Source: Isoetes taiwanensis (taxonomy: Eukaryota > Streptophyta > Lycopodiopsida > Isoetales > Isoetaceae). Taken from it: a stretch of 64,000 bases of DNA. This document shows, piece after piece, positions 21,443 to 33,573 of the stretch (the stretch's first letter is position 1; each line of letters opens with the position of its first letter). The notes under the pieces were generated by a model. That model searched no databases, was not told where the DNA came from, and worked only from the letters and a program-made list of their open reading frames with translations. The position numbers and the translations under genes are program-made. The stretch lies in assembly GCA_021234155.1 (NCBI GenBank), contig JAJEKV010000019.1, positions 5,346,284 through 5,410,283 of the forward strand, read 5' to 3'.

Positions 21443-24400
21443 TCACTGTGCAAGAATGTTGCGCAACACATCATCCGTAATAACTGGTTGAATGATATCT
21501 AGGAATACCCTTGGATCAAGACTCAGGATTTTAACGAATACATACATCAAATGCTTGCATGGAATATAGTGTTTCTTGATTGCCCTACCCATGAAATCTG
21601 GGCACGTGCATGCTGGATGTTTGCAAATGCTCACCCTATATGTCTCAGTAGGACGTTGAATATAGTAATCAATATACAACTGAGATGTGATTACCTCCTT
21701 GGATACCAGATGGCAATCCAATAGCAAAGCTTGCTCCAGCCTGACTTCAGCCTCCTTTCCCAATTTGGTTCGACGATTCATGCGTTTTCCAAATCGTTCC
21801 ATAGTTCCAGTGCTTCTACTTGACGTGAATGTGTTCCCTGCAAATTCTTGATTTGTATCAGCAGAAGCAGCATTGCGTGTAGTGATCCCTCTGATACTGT
21901 AATTTCCTTTCTCTAAGATCTGCAATTCTTCTTTACTGATGTTGACTCCTGTAGAGACTGGCCAATCTGCAGGTCTAGCAGGAGTATGTACTATGCATGC
22001 ATTAGGATACCAAGTGTGTTGTGCATTGTCAGAACAAAACCATAGTACTTGAGTGATCTCTCTCCCATTAGCTTTTCTCTTTCCTGTAAAACTTGGTGCA
22101 GCAGTAGATTTAGTTGAGACCTTGTTAATGTATCTACTACATTTCCTGCCATTAGGGCCCAATCTTCCTTGACACCTCACTCTGCTGCCTGGCGCAGTTC
22201 TCCTTATTGCCCACTGCTCAACTGGAACATCATACTCATGAACAACATAGCTAATGTTATCAAAAACAACATTTCGTCTAGCTGAAGCATTTTGTCTGCC
22301 TCTGGAAAATGTATAAGCCCTCTTATCTGGTCTATGACTACCTGAATCAATGTGGCGACTATATTCAGAGCTATCTCTTGTCCGCTTGAGGACTGTTTGG
22401 TTGTTACCCCCTTACCCTGGGTGCACTGGTCGGACTCCCGTATGCAAGTGAGCTGAATTGATTGCGGCCACGCTAGCTGACGTTGTCACATTGCTAGATC
22501 CAGGAACACTTAATCTGCGAAGCAAAGTGGCCATTCCTGGACCTGTACCAACAAAATTATGTTCTCTGAAAGATTTACACTTTGCGCTTTGCATGACAGA
22601 TTCTGTTAGATCTTGCAAACAAGCATCATATAAATTTATCTTAGTAACATAGCCTCTTGATGCTAACCAACTTGCATGCATGGACTCAGATAGATTTGTA
22701 TTTGGAATTTGAGCTGCTGCAAGAAGATCGATACCTTCCTTCATGAAATTACCCCATCTACTTGCTCTCTGGTGCCACCAAGCAAGCCACGACCCTAGTG
22801 TTGGAATGTCAAGTGGCCTAGCCTTTCCAGACCACCAAGAAATTATATTTAAAAATGCCACATCTGCTTCCTCCAAAGTTTTTGCAGACCTCCATACTCT
22901 GCATAGATTTAGATGTTCTTGCCTATGCTCCTGCAATATGTACTTGTTTGTATGCCTTTGAAGACATTGCTCCCAATGGAACAAGCATCCACGTTCTCTC
23001 CCTTCCATTGGTTCTCCATTATTAAACACAGTACGAACTGCATTCCAATTGGCTTGTGCTTCATCTGCCATGAATCCTCTAAACTGTGCTGGCTTAAATC
23101 CCTTCTGCACCATGACGCCATTCAGTTTCTTCCAGAATTTAATTTGTGATTCCGTGTCTTCTGTTTTCATTTCACAAGTTGCTATAGTTAGCAAGCAGCG
23201 CATACTACAAGAGTACAAGCATAGAGTTAATTATAAGTATGGAAATAATTAATGCAACACTACACCATATGACATGTTGTACCTCGGATCATAAACATGA
23301 CAAGCCAAAGTTTTCCATCCGTGAGTACGTTTCACATGGTCAAAATGAACCCAACAATTTTCCAAATCACCTCCCGGTCGCATTCTATTCACAAGCTCTA
23401 CACCAGACCCTGCACCTGTGGTTGACATTTTGAAGACATAACACCTACCATTTAATTCATCGTGACACTGATAGGGAAATTTGGAGCCGTGGAAGAATTG
23501 GTACTTGCAGTGCTGCTTTAAATACAATATCTTTCAAACCTCATCTTTTTGATGACTATGTTTATCAATTGTCTTGTTTATCCATTGGCGTATCCTAAAG
23601 ACAAAATAAACAATATAAAAAGGTATAATAGCAAATAACTATAAAGAAATACCTCTAAACAAGCATACCTTCTTTTGTTGCACAAAGGCTCCACTTGTTT
23701 AAGTAGGTTGTTAACTCTATCTTGGTCCCACATATGCATTTCAGATATTTCTTCAGGCGAGATAAGGTTATTGATTGTAATCTCTGCAGCAACCTCTCGC
23801 TCTATCTCCTTTGGTCCTTTCCTGATTATAGATGCACTTGACTTGTCTTCAACAATCTTCTGGCATCGAAATAATGCATCTCGACTAGGTGGTGACCTTA
23901 TGGGGTGTTCATGTTTTCCAACATGCAAGACCAGTCTTGTTTGGCGGGGATTATCAGGCAACACATAATATATTCGACAATTGCACAAAGCAATACATGA
24001 AGGTTGTTCTTCACAATATTCACATGCCAGCACGCCATCCATACTATTCAAAGATCCAATTTTAGGCACCTTTTTCAGAGTCCCTTTCCATTGGAATTCA
24101 TTGGAGTGACCTTTAGATAACAGATAGTCACAGATAGGATTCATACACTTCAAATGCCCACAACATCTAGAATACTTAACAACACCATCAAAAGAGTGAC
24201 TTGTTTTCTCGGGCTTGCTCCAAATGTGTGGATCAGCCTTACATTCCATGCCAGACATTGATTTTAAAACATCAGGAGGCATCTCAAAGACGACAGTGTC
24301 ATTATAATATGATGGAAGGCACTCAACCATAATTGGCTTGGTAACTGACTCACACATTCTCTTCAATTTGCTAGATTCAACACCCCAAAGAATAGTTTGA

Positions 24401-24775
24401 AATGTTGATATAGATTTCTTGCACATAAGATCATATTCCTTTGGGGGGCTATCAATTTCAATTGGGGTTTCAGGAGTGCTAACTGGTATTGGTGCTCCTT
24501 CCACCGAGATAAAATTGCCATTTGGAACAAATGCTTTATAGGATAACTGACCACCATCATTTAGGAACTCGTCAAGGCGCATAGACCTGTCCATTCTTCC
24601 GCTTGTGGATTGTATGACACACAGACTTTCTGCATGAAATTGAAAGGTATCGCACAGCCATTTCTTGTTCAATACGCACTCTCCTTTCACGAAAGATGAA
24701 AAAATTATCAATCACTTGCCAGGTGAAGTGATAATCACATCTGTTGCACTGAAGGCCAAAATTTCTGTATCGCAT
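21443..24775 (-). pseudogene. MULE transposase with SWIM finger, spliced, two in-frame stops
   Basis: Three exons can be inferred on the minus strand: from about 24775 to 23669, 23594-23283 and 23204-21443. The introns are 74 and 78 nt with GT-AG borders and closing phases. The N-terminal part has a Cys/His cluster (CCGHLKCMNPICDYL, then CEYCEEQPSC and HVGKHEHP), likely DNA binding. The catalytic core shows WKTLACHVYDP, FRGFMADEAQANWNAVRTVF, LFHWEQCLQRHT and NLSESMHASW. The C-terminus carries the SWIM finger ACTCPDF...YIPCKHLM. Stops TGA at 23536-23534 and TAA at 22414-22412 interrupt an otherwise continuous frame, so the copy is recent but dead unless read through. The N-terminal exon boundary is uncertain. 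Terminal inverted repeats were not located. Confidence 0.85.
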
Positions 24776-25238
24776 GTAGCCATATTGGAAATCAAACAGT
24801 GATTTAACCCGAATGCTACAATGCTTATCAATTTGAGAAGTCTTGAAATTTGAACGTTAAACAGTGCCATTATTTCTTATAGTGGTATGATTTGGCGGTT
24901 CGATTTGTTATAGATTCATTGTGGTCGAATAAATGGTGTTATTATTTATCATAGTGGTAACATGTGTTTAATCATAAAAAAGCCATCACACAAAAATAAA
25001 TAGGGGACGTGAAATAAAGGATAAGGGACAATGAAGAAAGGCAATAAAGTGTGAAGGAAAAAGGCAATAAAGGAGATGAAGGTGTTTGGACCAAATAAAG
25101 TTTTGACGGAAAAAAAAAAAGAGCAAGGGGTGGAATAAGGTTTGAAAATAAGGTTTGGGCAATAAAACAACGAATAGAACAAGGGATAAAAATCAATGAG
25201 GGAATAAAGGCATGGAGACTAAAAAAAGGATCACATGG
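24776..25238. other. Spacer with A-rich, AATAAAG-rich sequence
   Basis: From about 24990 the plus strand is purine-rich with many AATAAAGG phrases and leads into the tandem repeat. No gene seen; it may be a decayed extension of the repeat array. Confidence 0.4.
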
Positions 25239-25284
25239 GATAATAAAGCAAAAGTATGGGATCAAAAGTATGGGCAACGAATAG

Positions 25285-25317
<33 letters not shown>

Positions 25318-25950
25318 CAACGGTTAGAGAAAACATGGAATAGACAAACGTGGAATAAACATGAAATGGAATAAACATGGAATAAACATGAAATGGAATA
25401 AACAATGCAAACGTTGGAAGTTTATGAAATTTTTGCAATCTTCAATGTCATCTTCTTCCGTAGCTATGCTGGTCTCCATTGCGAATAATAATAAAGCAAA
25501 AGTATGGGATCAAAAGTATGGGCAACGAATAGAAAAAAAGAAGAAGCAAAAGCAACGGTTAGAGAAAACATGGAATAGACAAACGTGGAATAAACATGAA
25601 ATGGAATAAACATGGAATAAACATGAAATGGAACAAACAATGCAAACGTTGGAAGTTTATGAAATTTTTGCAATCTTCAATGTCATCTTCTTCCGTAGCT
25701 ATGCTGGTCTCCATTGCCATTATGGTATTTGAGAATAATAATAAAGCAAAAGTATGGGATCAAAAGTATGGGCAACGAATAGAAAAAAAGAAGAAGCAAA
25801 AGCAACGGTTAGAGAAAACATGGAATAGACAAACGTGGAATAAACATGGAATAAACATGAAATGGAATAAACAATGCAAACGTTGGAAGTTTATGAAATT
25901 TTTGCAATCTTCAATGTCATCTTCTTCCGTAGCTATGCTGGTCTCCATTG
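25239..25950 (+). repeat. Three-copy tandem repeat, about 250-bp period
   Basis: Copies start at about 25239, 25484 and 25734 with ATAATAAAGCAAAAGTATGG and end in GTAGCTATGCTGGTCTCCATTG. Copy one holds a pure A-run of about 33 bases (25282-25314) where the others have a mixed AAG-rich run. Copy three lacks a short block of the internal GGAATAAACAT sub-repeat. Open frames cross the copies on the plus strand (reading MKWNKHGINM...), but they are Lys/Trp-rich products of the simple sub-repeat and are probably not proteins. Confidence 0.9.
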
Positions 25951-28294
25951 GATGAATTTTGGAAGATTCCTGTACACATGGCACTAAATCCTAGGTTCCC
26001 TCTTTCTTTTCTACCACTATATTCATGTCTTATTTCCCATTGCCTTTATTTGACCATTGTGCCCATCTCTTTACCATATTTTAATATTACCATTAAGATA
26101 TTTTTCTATCATCACCCATGCACATCCTTTTGAGTTCCCATTATTCTATTCTTTCTTACTCCATACTCTTTTACCCTCTTGATCACCATTTGTTTTCTTC
26201 CTCTTACCCCATGGTGACCATTGCCTAGGTATTTGTGTCACTCATTATAGTCCCAAACAAGCCTCAAATTTGAAGGATCACATGGCTATACTCCCTTATG
26301 GTCCAAAGTTTTCTAGATTTCCATAACAAAATCATATTATCCCTAAGAGACCTTGGCCTAAATTCCTAAAAGTCCAAAATACGGGCATATTCGGGTATAT
26401 ACGCCTCAAAATACGCGAACCGTATCGCAAGTTTTGCCGCAAAATACGGTCTTTAACCCTAAAACTTGGAAATCAGCTTATATCTCGCCGGAATTAGATT
26501 CTTAAGCTCTGTAACTTAACTATTTTTGGATTCCTCCATCTAAGCAACACATTAAGCCTTAAATCATGGTCTGTAACCCCGGGAATCTCAAAATCAAACC
26601 TATATACGGGAACAAACATACACAGGCAGTTTTCGAAGGCCCAAAAGTGCTCAAACCTTACAGTGATCATTGCTAAGCAGGACTTGAAGGATTTTTGAAG
26701 ACTCTGAGTACTCCCCGATCAGATCCAAAGAGATTTGGTTGAATTTATATTCTAAAATTATTTGATGACCTGAAGTTGATATTTCCTTGCATTTGAAGTA
26801 CTGAAGTACCATTATTCATTATTATTATGATTGATTTACCTCCATATCAATGAAAATTTGATGCCAAATTAAAGAAATTCTCTCTGATATGATTCTTGAC
26901 AATTTTGTCTTTCAAAAAATCCTACAGAAAATTCCCCTATGCTTTTAATTGCTTTTGGTCTAGTTGCCCTCAATCCCTGAGACATCTGAGACCCATGTGC
27001 TTTGAAAAAACCAAAAAATTCTATTTGCAACTCGACTTAGAAAAATTTGCATTCTATTTTGACTGTTCTTGACTGTATTTTGCAAAATCCGAGTGCAAAA
27101 ATAAGTATGAGCATCCAAATGAAGATCTGACCTCATGTCCACACTCCAGGATACTCTTGTGATATATTGGCTTTGAAAATTCCTAAAAAAGTGGTCAGAA
27201 ACTCTAGTTCCATTTTCCTGATCACTGTTTTACAGTTTGACTGCCATTGACCAATTTTTGACCCCACTTTAAGCTTGAATATCTCTCAGGATAATGATCT
27301 GACTCAGTCAGGGATTTCACCACTAGCTTCCTGCAACTTTTTTGTGTCAGTCTAAATCATCTGACCCAAAGATTCAATTCATTATCGACTGCTACATCAA
27401 TTTGAGTCAAGGTTCCATTTTCTAGAAATGGGAAAGGTATGAAAACTTTGAGTTTTTGGCTCTTCTGATAGATTTATCTTCCATAGACTGATCACCTTAA
27501 GTGATCTGGAGGTCCTAACCCCAATTTGGGTTTATACTCAAGTTGGCTTATTGTGGTTGACCTTTGAAGCCAGGTTGAGGGTCAACAGCATGCATAAACA
27601 TTGCATAAAAAGCAAAAAGGTGCATTTATTCTCCCAAGCAAAACCATATTTTCGCTTCTGTTCATATCTTGTGACAGTCAACCATTCTAAAAATCAAAAT
27701 CCCAAAAAAGTAGAGCTCTTTTTGCAAAGACCATCAAGGAACATTGTGTGCAAACACTTTGGGAGAAGGCAAAAGCATCAAATCCCAAAAAGAAAGCACC
27801 AGCATCGAGTTTAGAAATCTAGCTCTCTGCCAAGGATATTGACCAAAAATTGACCTGGTCAGGAGTGCTTGTTTGGCATATCTGCCCTTATCAAAGTCTT
27901 ACTGACTTTTGTCCCAAGATACTTCAAGATCTTGTGCAACTATGGAAACAAGAATCATGATCAAAATCCCTTTGGTTTGCATTTGATTCACTTTCTTGTA
28001 AGGCAAACTTTTTACCCTTCAGGGAAAGCTAAGTCAGGCAATTGTTTAAGCATTTTTCTTGGATTTTTCTCACTCAGAGTGGTTGGCTTAAGCAACCTGG
28101 AGGTTCTAAACCACTGAGGTTGAAGGTTTTGCCAGGAACACCTTCAACATTTTGGAGGTTCTACCGAGATCTTTTATTGGAATTTGAACTCGTGGCTCCT
28201 AGGAGAACTAATGAAACATCTGAGCATGCTGAAGCACAGGAGAATCATGAAGCCTCTGCTGCAGCACCTATTGTGACTATACAAGCAAAGTCAT
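25951..28294. other. Non-coding, possible LTR and leader of a gypsy element
   Basis: Stop-rich sequence ahead of a gag fragment at 28295. ATACG-rich phrases (AAATACGGGCATATTCGGG, AAAATACGCGAACC) occur near 26380-26450. Position before a gag start suggests LTR plus leader, but no repeat partner or primer-binding site could be confirmed. Confidence 0.35.
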
Positions 28295-28477
28295 ATGCCT
28301 TGCCATTACTTTGAGTTGAATATGCCAATTCCTGTTCCTACCTTTGATCCAGGCATGAATGCTAACAATTTTCTAAAGACTTTTGAGGAGTATTACCAAG
28401 AATATGGACACAAGAAAGGTTGCAAATTCTCTGAGTTTAAAAAATGTTTCAAGAATGAGAGATTTTTGAGACCATAG
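28295..28477 (+). pseudogene. Gag start of a Ty3/gypsy element, fragment
   Basis: The frame reads PVPTFDPGMNANNFLKTFEE, then YYQEYGHKKGCKFSEFKKCF, resembling the start of plant gypsy gag capsid regions (a PxFDG/PxFDPG box followed by a helix). A preceding frame (28042-28314) is Glu/Ala-rich and may be its N-terminus after a frameshift. The rest of the element is missing. Confidence 0.45.
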
Positions 28478-30235
28478 GAAAATTTCACACACTTGGGAGG
28501 GATCATAGAATATTCTAGAGCATCTTTTGGTCTTAAGGCAGGGATATACCATGGAGACGCGTGTATACATGAGAGCTCATAGAAAAATGGAAAATGGACC
28601 ATGGGGAAATGGAAGAATTTTGTCATATTTGCATCATTACAATGTTTTGGGTTTATCATGTTTTCTGTTTAATGTCTAATGACATATCATTTAAATACTC
28701 CTATTAGGCTTCTACTCAGAGGTCCTCCCATGCAGGTTTGTTATTGCTAGTTGTTTAGCAGTTATACAATAATGCCTGTCTTCTAACTGATCAAAAGTCC
28801 CATGAAGCTATAAGAAAGAACTCTCTGAAATAAATAGCCTATTTGTGGGCCTTCAAAAAAAAAATCATGGCTCCAATTGTTTGAACCAAAGAGTATTTTT
28901 GTCTGTCTCAACTTTGTTAAAGTACATAAACACTAGTAGAAAAGCTCAAGTGGCCTGCAATATTTTCTTTCGTGTACCTAAATCTTGGCAATGATATTTC
29001 CTTAAAAGCATAATTTCTTCATACACAGAGCTTCTAATTTTATTTCTAGTACTTGTTGATGTCCTTACGGGATCCATTTTTCAGAGTTCTTTTTGGAAAA
29101 GCTGTTACTTCCATCCAAACTGGGCAGAAGGCTGTATTGTTCTAACCCCCAAAATGCTATGAATATCAGGTCTCTACTGAGGTTAAACGGGACATGATCC
29201 ATGGGTCCTTTAGAAATATATAACAGAAGAAGACTAGAGGACTTGCGTTTTCCACATAGTTCATCGTCAACAAATTTTCAATCTAGCTTACAACACAAGT
29301 ACATTGATGGCCTTGACCTCTTTGAATGCATGCCTCAAGAAATAGTGCGGATAGTGCAATAGTTGCTACCATTTCTTGGTGCTTGTGCAAATCTAGCTGC
29401 ATTAACGAAAGGTAAAAAGTTGCAAGCTTATATAAATGACATATGAGCTTACTATTCTTTGGCTTCATGTTTATAAAAAGATTTAAGGGTGGTACCTGAA
29501 AGATCCAATATAATTTCAATCCCTGCAGTATTAGACTGTGCAGCATGCACATACCAAAACCTAAAGGTGGAAAAATATTATCACCTGCAATGCAGTGGAC
29601 ACCAAGAACCGCTTATGGCATTAATGTAGACATAATTACTTTATCCATTCTTGCTTCAACGACAAACATTGAATATGTGGATTTAAAAGGAGAGCAGGGA
29701 TATGAGCAATCTAGGCACAGATGTGGAATTTCTAGATCAGCTCTTTTTTCATCACGTGGTTACAGTAAATGTTCTCATTTTATGCTTCTAAATTGTATCA
29801 ACATTGCTCAAATGATCAGGTCAATCAAGCCTGCCTTCTCATTTAGTAGTGTGCATTCAAGGATCTTGTTTTATTTTATGTGGTTGCTTCTATGCAATGC
29901 CTGTATACTGTAGCAAATGCATATTATGAAGAAGTCGAACAATGACAAAGCTGATCAGTCGAGTTTGTGATACAAAGCAGGAAAAAGTTTGTGTTACAAT
30001 CGTACGAATAAGCAGATGGTGAATAATTGATTTAGAAGGCCCATTTACTAGTATGTTCAGTGTATGGTCATTGAGATAGTAAATTTGAAGAAGACTTTTC
30101 TATATGTTACTATGTTAAAGACCTTTTGGCTCTAAATGGATACGCGCTTTCTAAATTGCTTTGTGTGAAAATTTTGTGCAGTTGCACTTGTAACTCGTTA
30201 AAAGATGAAAAGATATAACCTATTGTCAGGCAGCC
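28478..30235. other. Spacer, no gene confirmed
   Basis: A short frame around 29290-29360 reads DLFECMPQEIVRIVQ, vaguely F-box-like, but ends in a stop and has no partner exon. The frame 29545-29913 shows no known domain. Nothing else seen. Confidence 0.3.
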
Positions 30236-30436
30236 ATGGCTGCAGCTCCTGCTCTAAAAAGAAAGTCTATAAGCCTGTCTGAGCTCATTTTGCAGTTGTA
30301 CCAGAAGATAACAGTTGAACATGTGAGTACTCAAGAACAGATTGCAGATATTTTGACCACGGCTTTCAAGCAAAATTTAACAAGTTCAAAAGCATGTTGG
30401 CAGTTCAAGGTAAGTCCTAAAGAAATCTGTATTTAA
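30236..30436 (+). pseudogene. Ty1/copia RNase H end, remnant
   Basis: The phrase HVSTQEQIADILTTAFKQN matches the conserved C-terminal block of copia RNase H (xVxTxEQxADxxTK). Only about 60 residues remain and flanks show no other copia domain. Confidence 0.45.
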
Positions 30437-30986
30437 TTACAACATAAAAGAGGAATGTTGTTTAAATTATGCCACAATAATGAACATCATGCATTATTTT
30501 AGAATATGGTCCTAGATCATATTTTATCTAATGGTCTAATGCTTATTCCATAATAAGCACCTTAGACTTTTTATTTCTCCTTTATTTTTAATACTAAAGT
30601 GGCCCGATCGAGTCAAGCCATCATAGCTTCATGATCCCGTCGGTCATGCTTAACCGATGGATCTATCTGTATTTAAGAAAAGCAATGACTGAGTCTGGTA
30701 CTGAGGTGTGCCGGATTCAATCAAAAAACAAAAGAAGAACATGTTTGAATGGTTCGACCTTCGAATGAACAATGTTTGAGTTAATCCCATTGCTACAGTG
30801 TTTCTCTATGATTTGGTTCAAAGGTTTATTTTGAATAAGTAATAGATGAGGTTATGCTAGTTAATATTATCATGGTAAACTAATGATCTAACTAGGGCAT
30901 TGTTAACAACATTTGGGTGTAAATGAATAGCATGGTCTTTAGGACGAGGTGGAGCAAGATCCATAGTCTCCTCATCTTTAAACAAA

Positions 30987-31907
30987 GGGAAATTTTTAAA
31001 AATGCCCTTATATTTTCTCATAATTGTGAAAATGCCCCTGTATTTTATATATTTATTAAAATGCCCCTAATTTTTATACTCCACTATTTTTTGCCTCAAT
31101 ATTTCGGATCAGAAGGGTCCGGAGGAGAGAAAATGCTAATCCTTCTTATCGTTCTGCTGTTCCTTTGTGGGTAAGTTTTCAAATACCATAGTTGTTGAAG
31201 AAATCCGGTGCAGAGAGTAACTTGAAAGCAAAACATCTACGCTACTGATTCGAGTTTAGGTTTTGTGTCTTGATTCAACTGCAGGTAACATAGTGATTTG
31301 CCTTCTGCAGATAGAAGCTGGAATCTGATTCCACAGTGATTTGCACATATCACACAAGCTAGAAGCAGGTGAATCAACAATGAGTTGATTTGTACAGAGA
31401 AGCCGGAAGCCTTTTTCCTTGAAGCTTCGTGAATTTTTTAAGATCTGAAGGCCTCGTTCTGGAGGTCTGATTGATAGGGTTATCCAAGGAGAAGTGTGTC
31501 GGAGCTGGAGCCACTGGTTTTTTTTTGGGTTCAACTTACTTACATTCAATAATGAATAATCATCAGTTTTCACAGAAATTTTGAGCCGATACCTCTTTTA
31601 CCAAGTCGTCGTCTCATTTCTGTGTTTGCTCAGATCTTGTATGCTTCACCTTCTTCACTATCATTTTATTTTCTAGCGTTCACCCAAACATCGCTGTAGC
31701 TCCATATACAACCCATCAAATAAAATTCAATATCAAAAAATTACCTTCTAGAGCTCCATTATAGAAAGCTGGCCCATCGAAGAAGAATAGCAACTGTGGA
31801 GAAATACATGGCGCAGAGACTATTTAAGGGCATTTTGACAAATCCATAGAATATCGGGGCATTTTGATAATTATAGCAAAATATAAGGGCATTTTTAGAA
31901 TTTTCCC
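30987..31907. mobile_element. 921-bp MULE-type MITE with 84-bp TIRs and 9-bp target duplication
   Basis: The left end starts GGGAAATTTTTAAAAATGCC and its inverted copy ends the element at 31907 (AGAATTTTCCC). The two 84-bp ends (30987-31070 and 31824-31907) are roughly three-quarters identical. TTAAACAAA flanks both sides exactly (30978-30986 and 31908-31916), the 9-bp duplication expected of Mutator-like transposons. No transposase inside. Each end carries three spaced AATGCCC(C/T) motifs. Confidence 0.88.
31120..31171 (+). other. Signal-peptide-like exon start inside the MITE
   Basis: An ATG at about 31132 opens MLILLIVLLFLCG and is followed directly by GTAAGTTTTC, a strong splice donor. 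It reads like exon 1 of a secreted-protein gene captured by the element. The minus-strand frame 31256-31573 in the same element is another possible captured piece. Weak evidence. Confidence 0.3.
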
Positions 31908-31916
31908 TTAAACAAA

Positions 31917-33573
31917 TCGTCAAATAGATCAGAGTCTTTCAAATGGATAAAAATATAACTCAACGTCATTTTTCTTATTAAAAAGGGATGTTGTTGGGTT
32001 TCGTGCCAGAATGCCGCATGTGCAGACGCATGTGGTGTTCCTTTGCTGTTGTGCGGTACCCCTGCGGGACGCCGGCTGCTAGCATTGACTGGCAGTTTTT
32101 TGAAGTGGCGAAGAACGATAATATGAACTATCTTCCTTCCTTCCTCCCTACTCTTCTATTTGGCGCTCAGGAATTTGGGCGCTCAAGCTTGAGCTGGGCC
32201 GTATGCCTTGGTTTATATCAAAATGGCAAAACCATGGGTGATAGCATAAACTGCAGATTAATATGCCTCAGTTTTTTTAGAGCACCAGCTTTTGCCAAAT
32301 CCAAGGCTTCCAAGTCAATGCAGGATCTCTTTTGGTGATTCCACTGATTACACATAGGTAAGATAGCATTCAGAAGCTATTCAGTGTTCTTTCGCTTTGG
32401 CACAGATAACAGAGCTTAAGCATTAATCCTGTCTATATTGCAGGTTACACATGTTTTTCACTCAGCAACTCGGCAGGATCTCTTCTGGTGATTTCGCTGA
32501 TTACACACAGGTAAGATAGCATTCAAAGGTACTTAATAAAAATGACTACGATGATATCTGCTCGCAAACGAAAGCCCTGCGGCAGCTTAGCCATGGTCTA
32601 GTCGCTCAGAGTTTTATTTTGATTTGATTCTATGTCTGCTGCTCCCTTTTTGGAACTGTTTCCTTATCTATTTTTTCATATAAAAAATGAGCCAGTTTTG
32701 TTCAATGATTCTAGGTACCATAAGGCTCAGGCAGAGAAGTATTTTATATAGTTCTGTGCATGTTATTTTCAGTTCAAACAATGGCATGGCATGTCATGTA
32801 ATCGCTTTGGTTCTACACATATTAGTTTTCCAGTTCATATAACATTTCTTGAAGCTTACACTTGTACAAGTTAAGGTTAAATCTAAGCTGCTTAGATTAT
32901 TAGTTTCTTGAGCCAATGAAGTCATTTTGTTTATCAAGATCTTCTCATTCGTTGCTATACATAATCTAAAAGCCTGACAATTTTCTTTCATACAATTTGG
33001 TGTTCCTGTTGCAAATGTGTTTGACTTGATCACTGTTATGCCTAGCGAACGACGACTACAAGCAGTCCACCATCTAAGCATCAAGGTAAATAACATTTTG
33101 TATCTTATCTCTGTCCTGCAGCAACCCCTAAGCATGCATGGCAACGTGCAAGATGCAAAGCTCTTGCAACAATGTGCAAGGCCCTTGGAGCAAATATCCT
33201 AGACAGGCATCATGCCTAACCACAGAAGCCATCAACTGCATCTGCTCACAAATAAAAGCCTTGCAGCAGCCTATCCTTGCATCTACCTATTTTAACATGG
33301 ATCCAACCTATCAAGCATGACGCATTTCAAAGCATACTAGCTCTAGCTAGGCTTGCACTAAGTAGGCCCATCCCTACTAAGGATCTCTGTACTAAGTAGA
33401 CCCATCTCTAACTATTCATGCACTTATCAGAGCCATCATCACTATTGTATTGCTCATAATACCATAGCATTATAATTCCCTGCACATGCGCTTAAAAACA
33501 TCATATTTTGTTTTGTTGCTAAATATAATCGAAAGCCTTTAGGGTAACTATTTCCTTGGCATTTTTCTTTCAG
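31917..33573. other. Mostly non-coding
   Basis: Apart from the direct repeat described separately, one exon-like stretch ends at about 33086 (...MPSERRLQAVHHLSIK before GTAAATAAC). No acceptor was found for it. Nothing else recognised. Confidence 0.3.
32318..32530 (+). repeat. Direct repeat, two copies of about 58 bp
   Basis: GCAGGATCTCTT(T/C)TGGTGATT, then CACA(T/C)AGGTAAGATAGCATT, occurs at about 32320-32376 and 32474-32530. Each copy contains AGGTAAGATAG, a splice-donor-like string. Confidence 0.8.

Noticed and set aside
25361-25955. Lys/Trp-rich open frames as a repeat protein
   Set aside because: They follow from translating a simple DNA sub-repeat, shift with each copy and have no start context or partner exon.
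29290-29400. F-box-like phrase
   Set aside because: Only about 15 residues, followed by a stop, with no second domain.
32120-32200. Possible LINE tail (TTCCTTCC near TTTGGCGCTC)
   Set aside because: The order and orientation of the TTCC run and the shared phrase do not agree with the real LINE 3' ends at 15.1 and 47.4 kb.
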